From assembly GCA_000802095.1 (NCBI GenBank), contig JUEB01000020.1, positions 1-64,000 of the forward strand: DNA of 64,000 bases, read 5' to 3'. The first letter of the stretch is position 1, and each line of letters begins with the position of its first letter. This document shows, piece after piece, positions 32,555 through 41,166 of this stretch. Source of the stretch: Peptococcaceae bacterium BICA1-7 (GTDB taxonomy: Bacteria > Bacillota > Desulfotomaculia > Desulfotomaculales > Desulfocucumaceae). A program made the translations under genes and the position numbers. The notes under the pieces are model-generated. The model did no database searches and was not told the DNA's origin. It was given only the letters and a program-made list of their open reading frames with translations.

Positions 32555-33499
32555 TTAGCTGAGCATTATAGCCAAAGCCTCAAGGGCGGCCAGGGCCAGG
32601 AAGGAGCTCATGTACATCAGGTCAACGGCCTGACGGATATGGCCGGGATGTAGGGGAAGCACAGCATCCCCCATGTATTCCCTGAAGGACTCTCTCCCCC
32701 CGTACACATTCAGCCCCCCCAGGCGCACCCCCAGGGCGCCGGCCATGGCGGCCTCAGGAATACCGCTGTTGGGGCTTGGATGCTTACGGGCATCCCTCAA
32801 TACCACACGCAGGGCCAGGCCCGCCCTTCTGCCGGTTATCCAGGCAGCGGCAAGCATGGTAAGTCCGCATATCCTGGCCGGGATGTAATTGGCGGCATCG
32901 TCCAGCCTGGCGGAGAATCTTCCAAAAAACTGGTATCTTTCATTCCTGTACCCCACCATGGAGTCCAGTGTATTGACCGCCCTGTACGCCATGGCCAGGG
33001 GCGCCCCCCCCAGCAAAGCGTAAAAAAGAGGAGCGACAACCCCATCCACCGTATTTTCAGCCACTGTTTCCACCGAGGCCCTGGTCACTGCCGCAGAGTC
33101 CATGGTAGAGGTTTCCCTGCCCACTATCCGGGCCACCATATTTCTGGCGGAACTAAGATCACCGTCAATAAGAGGCCTCAATACGTCTTTTGCCGCCCCG
33201 GCCAGGCCCCTGGAGGACAACGTGGTGGAAATGAGCCATATTTGGGCTGCGGCGGCCAGCCACGGGCTGATCATCCCCAGGCTCCAAACCAGCAGTGCTG
33301 TGACCCCGTAGGCAGATCCCACCACCACCATGGCCATTAGTGCTCCCCCCGCCAGTGACCATACACCCCTGGGCCGGTACAAGAGCCTTTCCAGCATATC
33401 TATCAGCTTACCCAGGGCCACCACCGGGTGGGGAAGGCGGGGCGGGTCACCCACCACCAGGTCCACCAGAAAGGCCAGCGCCACTATCATCTCAGTCAA
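32555..33499 (-). CDS. cbiB: Adenosylcobinamide-phosphate synthase CbiB (CobD)
   Basis: A 314-residue membrane protein that attaches the aminopropanol (or its phosphate) arm to adenosylcobyric acid. Conserved parts are VDLVVGDPPRLPHPVVALGK at 12-31, SMVGYRNERYQFFGRFSARL and HPSPNSGIPEAAMAGALGVR. Four to five hydrophobic segments. TTG 33499 overlaps the cbiP stop by 8 bp with a G-rich SD tract just before it. Confidence 0.93.
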   Translation of the reverse strand: MTEMIVALAFLVDLVVGDPPRLPHPVVALGKLIDMLERLLYRPRGVWSLAGGALMAMVVVGSAYGVTALLVWSLGMISPWLAAAAQIWLISTTLSSRGLAGAAKDVLRPLIDGDLSSARNMVARIVGRETSTMDSAAVTRASVETVAENTVDGVVAPLFYALLGGAPLAMAYRAVNTLDSMVGYRNERYQFFGRFSARLDDAANYIPARICGLTMLAAAWITGRRAGLALRVVLRDARKHPSPNSGIPEAAMAGALGVRLGGLNVYGGRESFREYMGDAVLPLHPGHIRQAVDLMYMSSFLALAALEALAIMLS

Positions 33500-35048
33500 G
33501 CCCTCTCCCCTCCCCGGAGAGACCCATCATGCCGTATACCCTGGCCATGTCCAGGCTTCCACGCACCACCTCGGCCAGCCTGTCATAATCCCTCTGCCTT
33601 TGCTCCCAGGCCGAAAGTGACACCGAGTCCTCCAGTGGGGCAAGCCCTTTGGACTTTCTCAGACAGTTGATAATCTTTCTCCTGAAGACAGCATTGTCAA
33701 ATATTCCGTGTATGTATGTTCCCCATGTCTTCCCGTCCATGGAGGAGGCCCCGTCCAGCATGCTTTGAGCCTCTCCGAAGCGGTAGCTTATGGAAAAGAC
33801 CGGAGACATTCCGCTGCCCAGGTCTGTTCTCCCCATATGTATTTCATAGCCCACCACTTCTGTTCCCCGGGCTTCCTCCAGCAGTGGCCCCGGGCCGCAC
33901 ACCCCGGCCTTCACCTGGGTAGTTATCTTTTCCCTGGCAAAGGTGGTGGTAATATCCAAAAGGCCCAGCCCCTCTATTGAAGGTATGCTGGATTCAGTAT
34001 GCAAGGGATCGTGCAGCTCCCTGCCCATTATCTGGAACCCTCCGCAGATACCCACCACCGGCACCCCGGAGCTGTTCAGCCTTTTTATTTCGCCGGCTAT
34101 GCCGGCCCTTTTCAGGTAGGCCAGGTCTTCAATGGTATTTTTGCTGCCCGGTATCAGTATGAGATCGGGGTTACCCAGGGGAGTACCCCTGCCCACATAC
34201 CTCAGATTAACATCAGAGTCACTTTCAAAGGGGTCAAAATCGGTAAAATTTGATATGTGCGGCAGGTGGATAACCGCCACCTCCACCTCTCTATTAACGG
34301 TCTCACAGGAACTCTTTAGTGTTTCCTCGTGAACGGTATCTTCCTCCTGTATCCTGAAGCCCTGGAAGTAGGGCACCACCCCCAGCACAGGCTTGGCAAT
34401 CTTTTTCTCCAAAAAGTCTATGGCGGGCTGAAAGAGGGACAGGTCTCCCCTGAACTTATTTATTATTATCCCGGCGACCCTCTCCCTGTCTTCCTGCGAA
34501 ATAAGCTCCAGTGTTCCCACTACAGCCGCCAGGGCCCCCCCCTTATCTATATCACAGGCCAGCAGAACCGGCGCCCCGGCCTCCCTGGCCACCCTCATAT
34601 TGACTATCTCGGTGGATTGGAGATTGACCTCGGCGGGACTTCCCGCCCCCTCTATAACTATAATGTCATTCTCCCGGTGAAGCCTTTCCAGGGCTCCGCA
34701 TATGGCCGCCCAGGCCTTCGAAGCATAAACCCTGTGGTATTCCTGGGCTGACAGGTTGCCTACGGGCTTACCCAGCACTATAACCTGGGAGGAGGCCTGT
34801 CCGGTGGGCTTTAATAGGACAGGATTCATATCCACAACCGGGGCCCGGCCTGCGGCCTCGGCCTGAACCACCTGGGCCCTGCCCATCTCGCCGCCGTCTC
34901 CGGTAACAAAGGAATTGAGGGCCATGTTCTGGGATTTAAAAGGGGCCACCCGGTAGCCATCCCTGTGGAAAATACGGCACAGCGCCGCCACCAGTACGCT
35001 TTTGCCCACATGAGAAGCTGTTCCCTGCACCATAATTGTCTTAGCCAT
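33492..35048 (-). CDS. cbiP: Cobyric acid synthase CbiP (CobQ)
   Basis: A 518-residue amidotransferase that amidates side chains b, d, e and g. N-terminal MAKTIMVQGTASHVGKSVLV P-loop and NMALNSFVTGDGGEMGRAQ; the DIDKGGALAAVVGT motif near 170; C-terminal glutamine amidotransferase with VVGICGGFQIMG and the catalytic His in TYIHGIFDN. ATG 35048 is chosen because GGAGG lies 6 bases upstream; the frame could open at TTG 35060 on top of that SD. A MITE-like element (35083-35239) separates it from cobU. Confidence 0.95.
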   Translation of the reverse strand: MAKTIMVQGTASHVGKSVLVAALCRIFHRDGYRVAPFKSQNMALNSFVTGDGGEMGRAQVVQAEAAGRAPVVDMNPVLLKPTGQASSQVIVLGKPVGNLSAQEYHRVYASKAWAAICGALERLHRENDIIVIEGAGSPAEVNLQSTEIVNMRVAREAGAPVLLACDIDKGGALAAVVGTLELISQEDRERVAGIIINKFRGDLSLFQPAIDFLEKKIAKPVLGVVPYFQGFRIQEEDTVHEETLKSSCETVNREVEVAVIHLPHISNFTDFDPFESDSDVNLRYVGRGTPLGNPDLILIPGSKNTIEDLAYLKRAGIAGEIKRLNSSGVPVVGICGGFQIMGRELHDPLHTESSIPSIEGLGLLDITTTFAREKITTQVKAGVCGPGPLLEEARGTEVVGYEIHMGRTDLGSGMSPVFSISYRFGEAQSMLDGASSMDGKTWGTYIHGIFDNAVFRRKIINCLRKSKGLAPLEDSVSLSAWEQRQRDYDRLAEVVRGSLDMARVYGMMGLSGEGRGLD

Positions 35049-35082
35049 ATGTACCTCCAATAACTTATAAGCATAAATTTGT

Positions 35083-35239
35083 GGTCGGAATTCAGAATTT
35101 TTATGCCTGCCTCTACATTTGGAGTCAAAGGATGCAGAAAGTTTTTGTCTTTCAGGCCGATTAAACTCGTCTTAAGAATGTCCTGCTGAGAGATGCTAAA
35201 ACCATTCTGGATTCTGGATTCTGAATTCTGTATTCCGAC
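35083..35239. mobile_element. MITE-like element A of the TCCGACC/heptad family
   Basis: The left end GGTCGGAATTCAGAATTT and the right end GAATTCTGTATTCCGAC are inverted relatives; the right end adds ATTCTGG heptads. The interior of about 110 bp has no gene. It lies within the cobU-cbiP gap, 30 bp before the cbiP SD. Confidence 0.65.
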
Positions 35240-35255
35240 AGCACTTATTTCAGAA

Positions 35256-35837
35256 TTAGCTGTTTTTAAGGTTCACCGCCCGGGATTTGATCTCCACGGC
35301 CAGGCCCGCCACCACCAGGTAGACCTCATCGGCTGCCGAGGCCATCCGCCTGCCGGCCTTCCCGGCCATGTCCCGGAAAAGTCTCCCCAGCGGATAGGGA
35401 GGCACCAGGCCCATGCCCACCTCATCGGTAACAATAATTACACTGGCCGACGATCTGCCCGCCGACGCAGCCAGTGCTTCAACCATTTGATCAATGTATT
35501 CCTCTTTTTGGGCCTCGGTTGCACCCGGCTGGGGGAGTGTTTGGCTTAAGAGAAGGTTGGACAGCCATCCGGTCAGGCAGTCAATCAATAAAACACCAGG
35601 TTTACTCCCGGCCTCGTCCAGCCTTGAGGGAATCTCCAGGGCCTCCTCAATAGTCGTCCACCGGGCCGGCCTGCGCTCTCTGTGCAGAGCCACCCGCCGC
35701 TGCATTTCCTCATCCCCGGGGGCCAGGGTGGCCAGGTAGGTTACCGGCCCCCCCATACGCAAAGCCAGATCCTCGGCAAACTCGCTCTTGCCGCTCCGGG
35801 TCCCCCCGGTTACCAGAATAATCTTTTTCCCCCCCAT
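35256..35837 (-). CDS. cobU: Adenosylcobinamide kinase / guanylyltransferase CobU
   Basis: A 193-residue bifunctional enzyme that phosphorylates adenosylcobinamide and adds GMP. The P-loop GGTRSGKSEFAEDLA lies at about 10-24, RRPARWTTIEEAL contains the guanylylation-region pattern (His in VALHRERR), LLIDCLTGWLSNLL follows, and IIVTDEVGMGLVP is the substrate-binding part. ATG 35837 has GGAGGGG 8 bases upstream. It is the first cob gene of the run. The 260 bp upstream (35859-36118) are A+T-rich, with no B12 box. Confidence 0.94.
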   Translation of the reverse strand: MGGKKIILVTGGTRSGKSEFAEDLALRMGGPVTYLATLAPGDEEMQRRVALHRERRPARWTTIEEALEIPSRLDEAGSKPGVLLIDCLTGWLSNLLLSQTLPQPGATEAQKEEYIDQMVEALAASAGRSSASVIIVTDEVGMGLVPPYPLGRLFRDMAGKAGRRMASAADEVYLVVAGLAVEIKSRAVNLKNS

Positions 35838-36118
35838 GACACATTCCCCTCCACACATTTTTCTATAAAGTTCAAAGAAAACTGATGTCTTCCAATTTTC
35901 GGTTTAAGACCTGTATAGATTTACCGGTCATTCAAACCGACTGTCACACCATTTATAATGTTCACCTGGCATTGGATAAAAGGTAAAATTTTTAATGGCT
36001 CAATAAAGGAATATTTGATAATGCCAAAGGTAAAAATAATCTTATATGGCATATTTATAATTAATATTAAATTTGTTTTTTTTCAAGTATTGTAAATTAA
36101 TCATTTTAGAGGCGCATT

Positions 36119-36991
36119 GTGTCAAATTTATTCTGGTATATTTGCCTGGCTATCATCGGTGTGGGAATTACTGCCTACACTATATATACGAAAAAGCACA
36201 TCTATAAAGTTTCCACACTTATGGTGTTTTATTTATTTGCAGCAGGTACTACCTGGATTGGTGAATTTATTGTACTTGGTCTTTTTAATTCTTACGCCTA
36301 TAAAACTGGTTTGTTCACAAATCCTTGGGCAGAAAATTTATTAGGGCATCTGATACTAAATACAACACTTTACCCGGCAATAGCAATCGTGATGGTAGCT
36401 TATAAGCTGCGTTATGCCGGGGTTATCTTAGTTACAGCTTTATTCTTGCTTACTGAGTATTTATTTGTAACAATGGGATTATATGAGCATCATTGGTGGA
36501 AATACTATATGACCGCTACTGCAATTGTTATATTTTTGTTGGTTTCCAGGTACTGGTTTGCAAGAATGAATCAAAAACCCTACGGGCTAACAAGAGCTTT
36601 AACATTCTACTTTGCAGCATTGCTCATCATACACACTCCCGCTCCTATACTTTTGCTCTTAGGGAAACAACATTATGAGATAGGAATCATAGATAGTTGG
36701 GCCGGTGATTTTTATCTATCCAGTATCATAATTATATTTTTTTATCATTTGGCCGAATCTTTCCTTTTAGTGCTATTTGCATGCGTTTTTAATAAATGGT
36801 ATTGGAAAGTCATACCATTTATTCTTCCTCTTGTGGTTCAAAGCATATTTACAAAAATGAACATATTGGTTTTAGATGATCAGTGGAAATTGGTTTACAC
36901 GTTACTTATCTATGAAATTTTTATAGCAATATTTATTCTGCTTGAAAAGTACACCTTAAAACCAGATTTAAATAACAGGTACATTATCTGA
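36119..36991 (+). CDS. Polytopic membrane protein, A+T-rich, unknown function
   Basis: A 290-residue protein with about 8-9 hydrophobic helices and aromatic-rich loops (HHWWKYYM, WYWKVIPF). Residues 30-60 and 80-130 recall the CBO0543-type membrane proteins of Clostridia and Bacilli, a tentative link. GTG 36119 has AGAGG 6 bases upstream. Base composition and codon use are much more A+T-rich than those of the flanking cob genes. It lies on the opposite strand between the cobalamin riboswitch and cobU, which suggests later insertion. Confidence 0.7.
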   Translation: MSNLFWYICLAIIGVGITAYTIYTKKHIYKVSTLMVFYLFAAGTTWIGEFIVLGLFNSYAYKTGLFTNPWAENLLGHLILNTTLYPAIAIVMVAYKLRYAGVILVTALFLLTEYLFVTMGLYEHHWWKYYMTATAIVIFLLVSRYWFARMNQKPYGLTRALTFYFAALLIIHTPAPILLLLGKQHYEIGIIDSWAGDFYLSSIIIIFFYHLAESFLLVLFACVFNKWYWKVIPFILPLVVQSIFTKMNILVLDDQWKLVYTLLIYEIFIAIFILLEKYTLKPDLNNRYII

Positions 36992-37021
36992 AAAATTATT
37001 GTAGAATTTTTTTTAGCAAAA

Positions 37022-37048
37022 TAATAATCCCCGGCCCAGGCCGGGGAA
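37022..37048 (-). terminator. Terminator downstream of the riboswitch aptamer
   Basis: CCCCGGCC/GGCCGGGG, an 8-bp stem with a 2-base loop, followed on the minus strand by ATTATTATTTT. A second hairpin, AAAAGCC(C)TCTT around CGCGAGTA (37062-37092), lies between it and the aptamer. Together they are a reasonable riboswitch expression platform. Confidence 0.6.
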
Positions 37049-37099
37049 AAATCCCTATCCAAAAGCCCTCTTTACTCGCGAAGAGGCTTTTGCCCCTGA

Positions 37100-37275
37100 A
37101 AGGCAAGGTTTCCTGGCTCCCGGTTCACAGCCTGGCTTCGCCTTCCCCTTATTACGGGTGGCATAGTGAAGGTGGCTCACCGGTTACAGTGGCGGAGACC
37201 GCTCAGGATTTCAACCTGATTCCCTATTATCCCTTTGGCCCGGGCACTGCCCGGAGGGCACCTTACAGGCGCGTA
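37100..37275 (-). promoter_or_regulatory. Cobalamin riboswitch
   Basis: Read on the minus strand it has the conserved order of the B12 aptamer: GGTGCCC near the 5' end (37262), AAAGGG...AGGGAATC, GGTTGAAATCCTGAGCGG, CGCCACTGTAA, and the B12 box GCCAGGAAACCTTGCC (37117-37102). It binds adenosylcobalamin-type ligands and turns off downstream expression. It points toward cobU, but 1.2 kb and an opposite-strand gene lie between, with two hairpins directly after the aptamer. Confidence 0.9.
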
Positions 37276-37317
37276 TTATCGCGACAACACTTTATAGCTA
37301 ATACTGCTAATCAATTC

Positions 37318-37483
37318 GGTCGGAATACAGAACCCAGAATTCAGAATTCAGAATTTTTTTATGCCGGACTCTGAAGTCGGAGCCCCAAAATGGCACTAAT
37401 TCCGAAGTATTAACAGTAATGCTCTTCAATAAGAAATGCCCCATCTATTCTGACTTCGGTATTCTGAATTCTGGATTCCGACC
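37318..37483. mobile_element. MITE-like element B of the TCCGACC/heptad family
   Basis: The ends GGTCGGAATACAGAAC and CTGGATTCCGACC are inverted, with AATTCAG heptads inside each end. The interior has AAGAAATGCCCCATCTATTC (37431-37450), almost the same as a stretch in element C at 63966-63985. It lies directly upstream of the riboswitch. Confidence 0.7.
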
Positions 37484-37509
37484 GGGGTTGCCTGCAGTAT
37501 TAGGTCTTG

Positions 37510-37917
37510 TTACGTCCAGTATTCATAGAACCTGAGCTTTAAATCCTTAAGATGAATTCTTCTCTTTGACACTTTATTCAGTATTTTGGCGGCAGTTTCC
37601 AATGCATAAACACTGACCCCTATTTCCCTGGGGTCTATTTCGTCAAGGTCAATCTCGTGGCCGCCCCTTCCCGCCGACCTTATCCGGCTCCAGAGGCTGG
37701 GAAGTATTATCCCCACGTAAGGCCTATCCTCCGGAACAATAATTACCTCGTAAACCTTTTTAGCCACCCCGTCGAAGGCATACTCCTCCTTCATAACAGG
37801 GTCAACCCTGGACTCATAATTATCCCAGTCAATAACATCTTCGTAAAGTAAAAGGCCGACACCGAAATGCCTTACCATACCTGTAATTATGCTTGACAAG
37901 TGACCACCCCGGCACAA
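37510..37917 (-). CDS. Conserved-type hypothetical protein next to DUF3842
   Basis: A 135-residue soluble protein, mixed alpha/beta, with no recognisable catalytic motif. Segments such as VYEVIIVPEDRPYVGIILP and DLDEIDPREIGVSVYALETA suggest a compact domain. The TTG start at 37917 has AGGAG 7 bases upstream and lies 3 bp after the DUF3842 stop, so the two genes are surely co-translated. Function unknown; the pairing with DUF3842 is the only clue. Confidence 0.7.
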   Translation of the reverse strand: MCRGGHLSSIITGMVRHFGVGLLLYEDVIDWDNYESRVDPVMKEEYAFDGVAKKVYEVIIVPEDRPYVGIILPSLWSRIRSAGRGGHEIDLDEIDPREIGVSVYALETAAKILNKVSKRRIHLKDLKLRFYEYWT

Positions 37918-37920
37918 ATT

Positions 37921-38337
37921 TTATCTCCTGCTTATTATATCCCTGACCCTGGACACTACTTCCTCTATCATATGAGGCAGCGGCTCACTTCTTAAGCCTA
38001 CTATATCAACCCCGCTGCGATTCAAAGGGATCAATATTTTTTTTGCCCCGCTGGAGGTTACTGCCGAGGCCATGGCGGGAGTCATCTCTCCCAGCATGGA
38101 ATTGGGAAAGGCTATGCTTATAGGACCCAGAATAATGTCCACCTTCCCGGCGTTGAAGGTCACAGCGTTTTCACCGGTGGCCCCTTCATTAGCCCCGGCC
38201 TTAAGCATGACTGAAGTGGCCAGAGCGTTTGTTCCCAGGGCAAGAATTTCTACATCCTCCGGAAACTCCCGCCTTATCTTTTCCACGATATGCCTGCCAA
38301 TTCCGCCTCCCTGGCCGTCAACAACCGCAATCCTCAC
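37921..38337 (-). CDS. DUF3842 family protein
   Basis: A 138-residue protein beginning MRIAVVDGQGGGIGRHIVEK, a nucleotide-binding-type glycine-rich turn at 7-14, typical of DUF3842. GANEGATGENAVTFNAGKVD and GPISIAFPNSMLGEMTPAMA are the other conserved blocks. The family is common in anaerobic Firmicutes and has no assigned role. It is the first gene of a two-gene unit with 37510-37917. Confidence 0.88.
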   Translation of the reverse strand: MRIAVVDGQGGGIGRHIVEKIRREFPEDVEILALGTNALATSVMLKAGANEGATGENAVTFNAGKVDIILGPISIAFPNSMLGEMTPAMASAVTSSGAKKILIPLNRSGVDIVGLRSEPLPHMIEEVVSRVRDIISRR

Positions 38338-38559
38338 ATTTATCGCCCCAGTTATATATTATACCACAAATGAAAATATTAGGGCGAATCAGTTTTGACC
38401 CGCCCCTTTAAACAAAATTGGCATTTTTAATCTATTACTGCCAGGCCCGGCATAGCCCTGCCAGTCTGTCAGCCAGGCGGGGACCGGATAATAAATAAAA
38501 GCCACTCCTAAAAAAAACGAAACAACACAGCTCCTGTACTAAAATGTCATATTTTACCA

Positions 38560-38591
38560 TTATCCCCAAAGTGTGCATAAGATGTGGATAA
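38560..38591. promoter_or_regulatory. Cluster of three DnaA boxes
   Basis: TTATCCCCA (38560-38568, one mismatch), TGTGCATAA (38572-38580, complement TTATGCACA) and TGTGGATAA (38583-38591, complement TTATCCACA, perfect) sit 11-12 bases apart next to an A+T-rich stretch (38537-38559). The rest of 38400-38595 shows nothing else that I can support. Confidence 0.5.
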
Positions 38592-38595
38592 GTAA

Positions 38596-38871
38596 CTAAT
38601 TTGCAGAATTACGTGGCCTTACGGATTGCAATTCTGACTCCAGCTCCACTATTTGGCGGTTTTTACACAGTAGGGAACGAGCATACCGATAATTAGCCAG
38701 ATGGAGCTTTTTATTCTCTTTTTCCAGCTGGTTGAGAAAGTTATTCTTTTCTTTCTCCAGTTTTTCTATAAGGTTCATCAGAACTCTTCGGCTGAGCCTC
38801 AGCTGATCAACCTTTTCCTCCAGTTCCCTGACCCTTTTTTGCAGCTGCTGAACATCATTGTAGCAGTTCAC
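38596..38871 (-). CDS. Small coiled-coil protein
   Basis: A 91-residue, highly charged protein predicted to be one long coiled coil from residue 6 to 70 (VQQLQKRVRELEEKVDQLRL; LIEKLEKEKNNFLNQLEKEN), with a short basic tail. GTG 38871 has GGGGTGA about 9 bases upstream. No signal or membrane helix. Its stop is 4 bp from a perfect DnaA box. No family is recognised; it could be a structural or DNA-associated accessory protein. Confidence 0.55.
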   Translation of the reverse strand: MNCYNDVQQLQKRVRELEEKVDQLRLSRRVLMNLIEKLEKEKNNFLNQLEKENKKLHLANYRYARSLLCKNRQIVELESELQSVRPRNSAN

Positions 38872-39005
38872 CGAAAAAACTCACCCCGCCTGAGACTGTT
38901 TGGGCGTCCTGGCGGCCTGCCAGAACTTATGGTCTAAGTATATGCCCCCGGGGGTGGATTTAGACATGGCGGCCTTTTCCGCCCATCCCATAGTATGTCA
39001 GGGTA

Positions 39006-40187
39006 TTACAAGCCGCTGCGTTGCTTTAACGCCTTTGCCACCCGCTCCACGGCCTCCCTCATAATGTCCTCCTCCTGTACCAGTCCGATGCGCACATAGC
39101 CCTCACCCATGGCCCCAAAGGCGTTGCCGGGAATAAACAGCACCCCGGCCCTCTCCAGCATGTCGGTGCAAAAATCCATTGATGTTTTATAGCCGCCGGG
39201 AATAGGCGCCCAGACAAACATAGAGGCCTTGGGCTTGGGCATGTGCCACCCTGCGGCGGCAAGTCCTTCCACCAGTATGTCCCGGCGCCTCTGGTAGGCC
39301 CTGGCATTTTCCTCCACACACTCCTGGGGTCCCTCCAGGGCGGCTATGCCCGCCTCCTGCACAGCGAAGAACACCCCGAAGTCCACATTGGACTTGAGAC
39401 GCCTGAGAGTCCCGATTACCTCTCTGTTGCCCACCGCAAATCCTATGCGGCAGCCGGCCAGGTTGTATGTCTTGGAAAGTGAATAAAATTCAATGCCCAC
39501 CTCCCTGGCCCCTTCCACCTCCAGAAAGCTCATAGGCTTGAAGCCGTCATAGCAAAGCTCTGAATAGGCCACATCGTGACACACCAGTATGTCATTCTTT
39601 CTGGCGAACTCCACCACCTTATGGTAGAATTCCCTGTCAGCCACCGCTGCCACAGGATTGTTGGGATAGTTTACCCACATCATTCTGGCCTTTTGGGCCA
39701 CTTCCTCCGGAATAGAATCCAGCAAAGGCAGGAAATTATTTTCTTTTAATAGTGGCAGGGGATATATCTCCCCCCCTGCCAGGGTTATACCGAAGGCATA
39801 GATGGGATAGCCAGGGTCCGGCACCAGGGCTATATCCCCCTGATCCAGGTAGGCCATAGCTATATGGGCCAGCCCGTCCTGGGAGCCCATAAGCACCAGT
39901 ATCTCGCTTTCCGGGTCCAGATCTACACCGAACCTGCGGCGGTACCACCCGGCTACAGCCCTGTACAGGTCAGGCTTTCCGTTCAGGGGATAGCGGTAGT
40001 TCTCCCTATTATCCAGCGCCCTGTGCAGAGCCTCTATCACATGGGGGGCCGGAGGCCTGTCCGGGGTGCCCACTCCCAGGTTAATCACCTTTAATCCCCC
40101 GGCCTCAACCTTCTTTTTTCTTTCCTCCATATCGTTAAAAATACCCGATTCCAGTCCTTTAAGACGGCCTGACAGCCGCACGGCCAA
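39006..40187 (-). CDS. dapL: Class I aminotransferase, probable LL-diaminopimelate aminotransferase
   Basis: A 393-residue PLP enzyme of fold type I. VINLGVGTPDRPPAPHVIEAL binds substrate near residue 35-55, MGSQDGLAHIA and WVNYPNNPVAAV hold the cofactor, the PLP lysine is in SLSKTYNLAGCRIGF, and VRIGLV near the end carries the carboxylate-binding Arg. The motifs best fit DapL-type enzymes, which make LL-diaminopimelate directly for lysine and cell wall. A related alanine/aspartate aminotransferase cannot be excluded. It is a single gene. Confidence 0.8.
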   Translation of the reverse strand: MAVRLSGRLKGLESGIFNDMEERKKKVEAGGLKVINLGVGTPDRPPAPHVIEALHRALDNRENYRYPLNGKPDLYRAVAGWYRRRFGVDLDPESEILVLMGSQDGLAHIAMAYLDQGDIALVPDPGYPIYAFGITLAGGEIYPLPLLKENNFLPLLDSIPEEVAQKARMMWVNYPNNPVAAVADREFYHKVVEFARKNDILVCHDVAYSELCYDGFKPMSFLEVEGAREVGIEFYSLSKTYNLAGCRIGFAVGNREVIGTLRRLKSNVDFGVFFAVQEAGIAALEGPQECVEENARAYQRRRDILVEGLAAAGWHMPKPKASMFVWAPIPGGYKTSMDFCTDMLERAGVLFIPGNAFGAMGEGYVRIGLVQEEDIMREAVERVAKALKQRSGL

Positions 40188-40225
40188 TCCCCCCCTAATT
40201 TATATTACTGAGCCACTCCAAAGCC

Positions 40226-40352
40226 ATACCGATCGGGGACATTATACCGATCGGGGACATTCCTGTCCCCAAAGGAATACTCCAACTTCAGCAGGTGTGT
40301 CCCCTTTCCTTATTAGGAATACCCCAACTTCAGCAGGTGTGTCCCCTTTCCT
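40226..40352. repeat. Two short tandem repeats at the end of the PHP gene
   Basis: ATACCGATCGGGGACATT occurs twice back to back (40226-40243, 40244-40261). A 42-base unit beginning AGGAATAC and containing CAACTTCAGCAGGTGTGTCC occurs at 40273 and 40315. The second unit contains the last codons and the stop of the PHP gene. The AGGAAAGGGGACACACCT word recurs on the opposite strand near 13456. Confidence 0.7.
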
Positions 40353-41166
40353 TTTTTCCCAGTTCCTTGATCAGCTCCACCACCCGGTACTGTACTGTAC
40401 ATGCCCCGAGGAAGTTGTTCTTCCTGTTTTCCGGGCCGTGGTAGTCAGAACCCCCGGTGGCTACCAGCCCGAATCTTTCGCAAACCTCCAGGTAATGGTT
40501 TACAAGTTTAGGTGTATGCCCAGGGTGGTAAACCTCTATCCCGGCCAGCCCTTCGGGTATAAGCTCTTCAATCAGCTGATCCGCGTCGGCCAGCCCCGGG
40601 TGCGCCAGCACCGGAACACCCCCGGCCCGCCTTATAATGCCTACCCCCTGGGCCGGTGAGCACTTGACCCTGGGCTCAAAGCCGGGCTTCCCCTCACTTA
40701 TGAACCTATCAAAGGCTTCCTCCACCGTTGCCACCCGCCCGGTTTCCACCATGGCCCTGGCTATATGGGGCCTTCCCACCGACCCGGACCCGGCAATCTC
40801 CATGACCCTCTCCCTGGTAACAGGGAAACCTAGCCTATTCAGCCTTTTTATAATTCTTCCCACCCGGTCCCGCCGGTTGTTCCGGAAAAAAGCCAGCTCT
40901 TCCTGCAAAATTGTATCATCAATATCAATAAGGTAGCCCAGCATGTGTATCTCCTGACCTTTATACTCGGTACCCAGCTCAATGGCAGGAATAACCTCCA
41001 CTTTCTTCAGCCGGCCTTCCTCCACCGCCGGCATAATGCCCTCCACAGTGTCGTGGTCGGCTATAGCCAGGGCCGCCAGGCCAATGGAAGCGGCCCTGGA
41101 CACAACTTCTGCCGGGCTTTCAGCCCCGTCGGAGGCTGTCGTGTGAACATGCAAATCAGCCAGCAT
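40330..41166 (-). CDS. PHP-domain phosphoesterase (nucleoside bisphosphatase type)
   Basis: A 278-residue protein. PHP motifs: ADLHVHTTASDG (3-14), ADHDTVEG (about 36-43), E in IPAIELGTEY, HMLGY, GRPHIA, VLAHPG and the closing GGSDYHG. These give a trinuclear metal site. The domain order matches RNase AM/YciV-type 3',5'-nucleoside bisphosphate phosphatases rather than PolX or HisK. The last six residues (ERGHTC) are read from a tandem repeat and are probably not conserved. It is a single minus-strand gene, divergent from the phosphomannomutase gene. Confidence 0.88.
   Translation of the reverse strand: MLADLHVHTTASDGAESPAEVVSRAASIGLAALAIADHDTVEGIMPAVEEGRLKKVEVIPAIELGTEYKGQEIHMLGYLIDIDDTILQEELAFFRNNRRDRVGRIIKRLNRLGFPVTRERVMEIAGSGSVGRPHIARAMVETGRVATVEEAFDRFISEGKPGFEPRVKCSPAQGVGIIRRAGGVPVLAHPGLADADQLIEELIPEGLAGIEVYHPGHTPKLVNHYLEVCERFGLVATGGSDYHGPENRKNNFLGACTVQYRVVELIKELGKKERGHTC

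Noticed and set aside
36119-36991. Cobalt or B12 transporter belonging to the cob operon
   Set aside because: It is on the opposite strand, much more A+T-rich, and shows none of the CbiM/CbiQ/BtuC motifs.
38560-38591. Chromosomal origin of replication
   Set aside because: Only three DnaA boxes, and none of the usual neighbours (dnaA, dnaN, gyrB, rpmH, parAB) are present.
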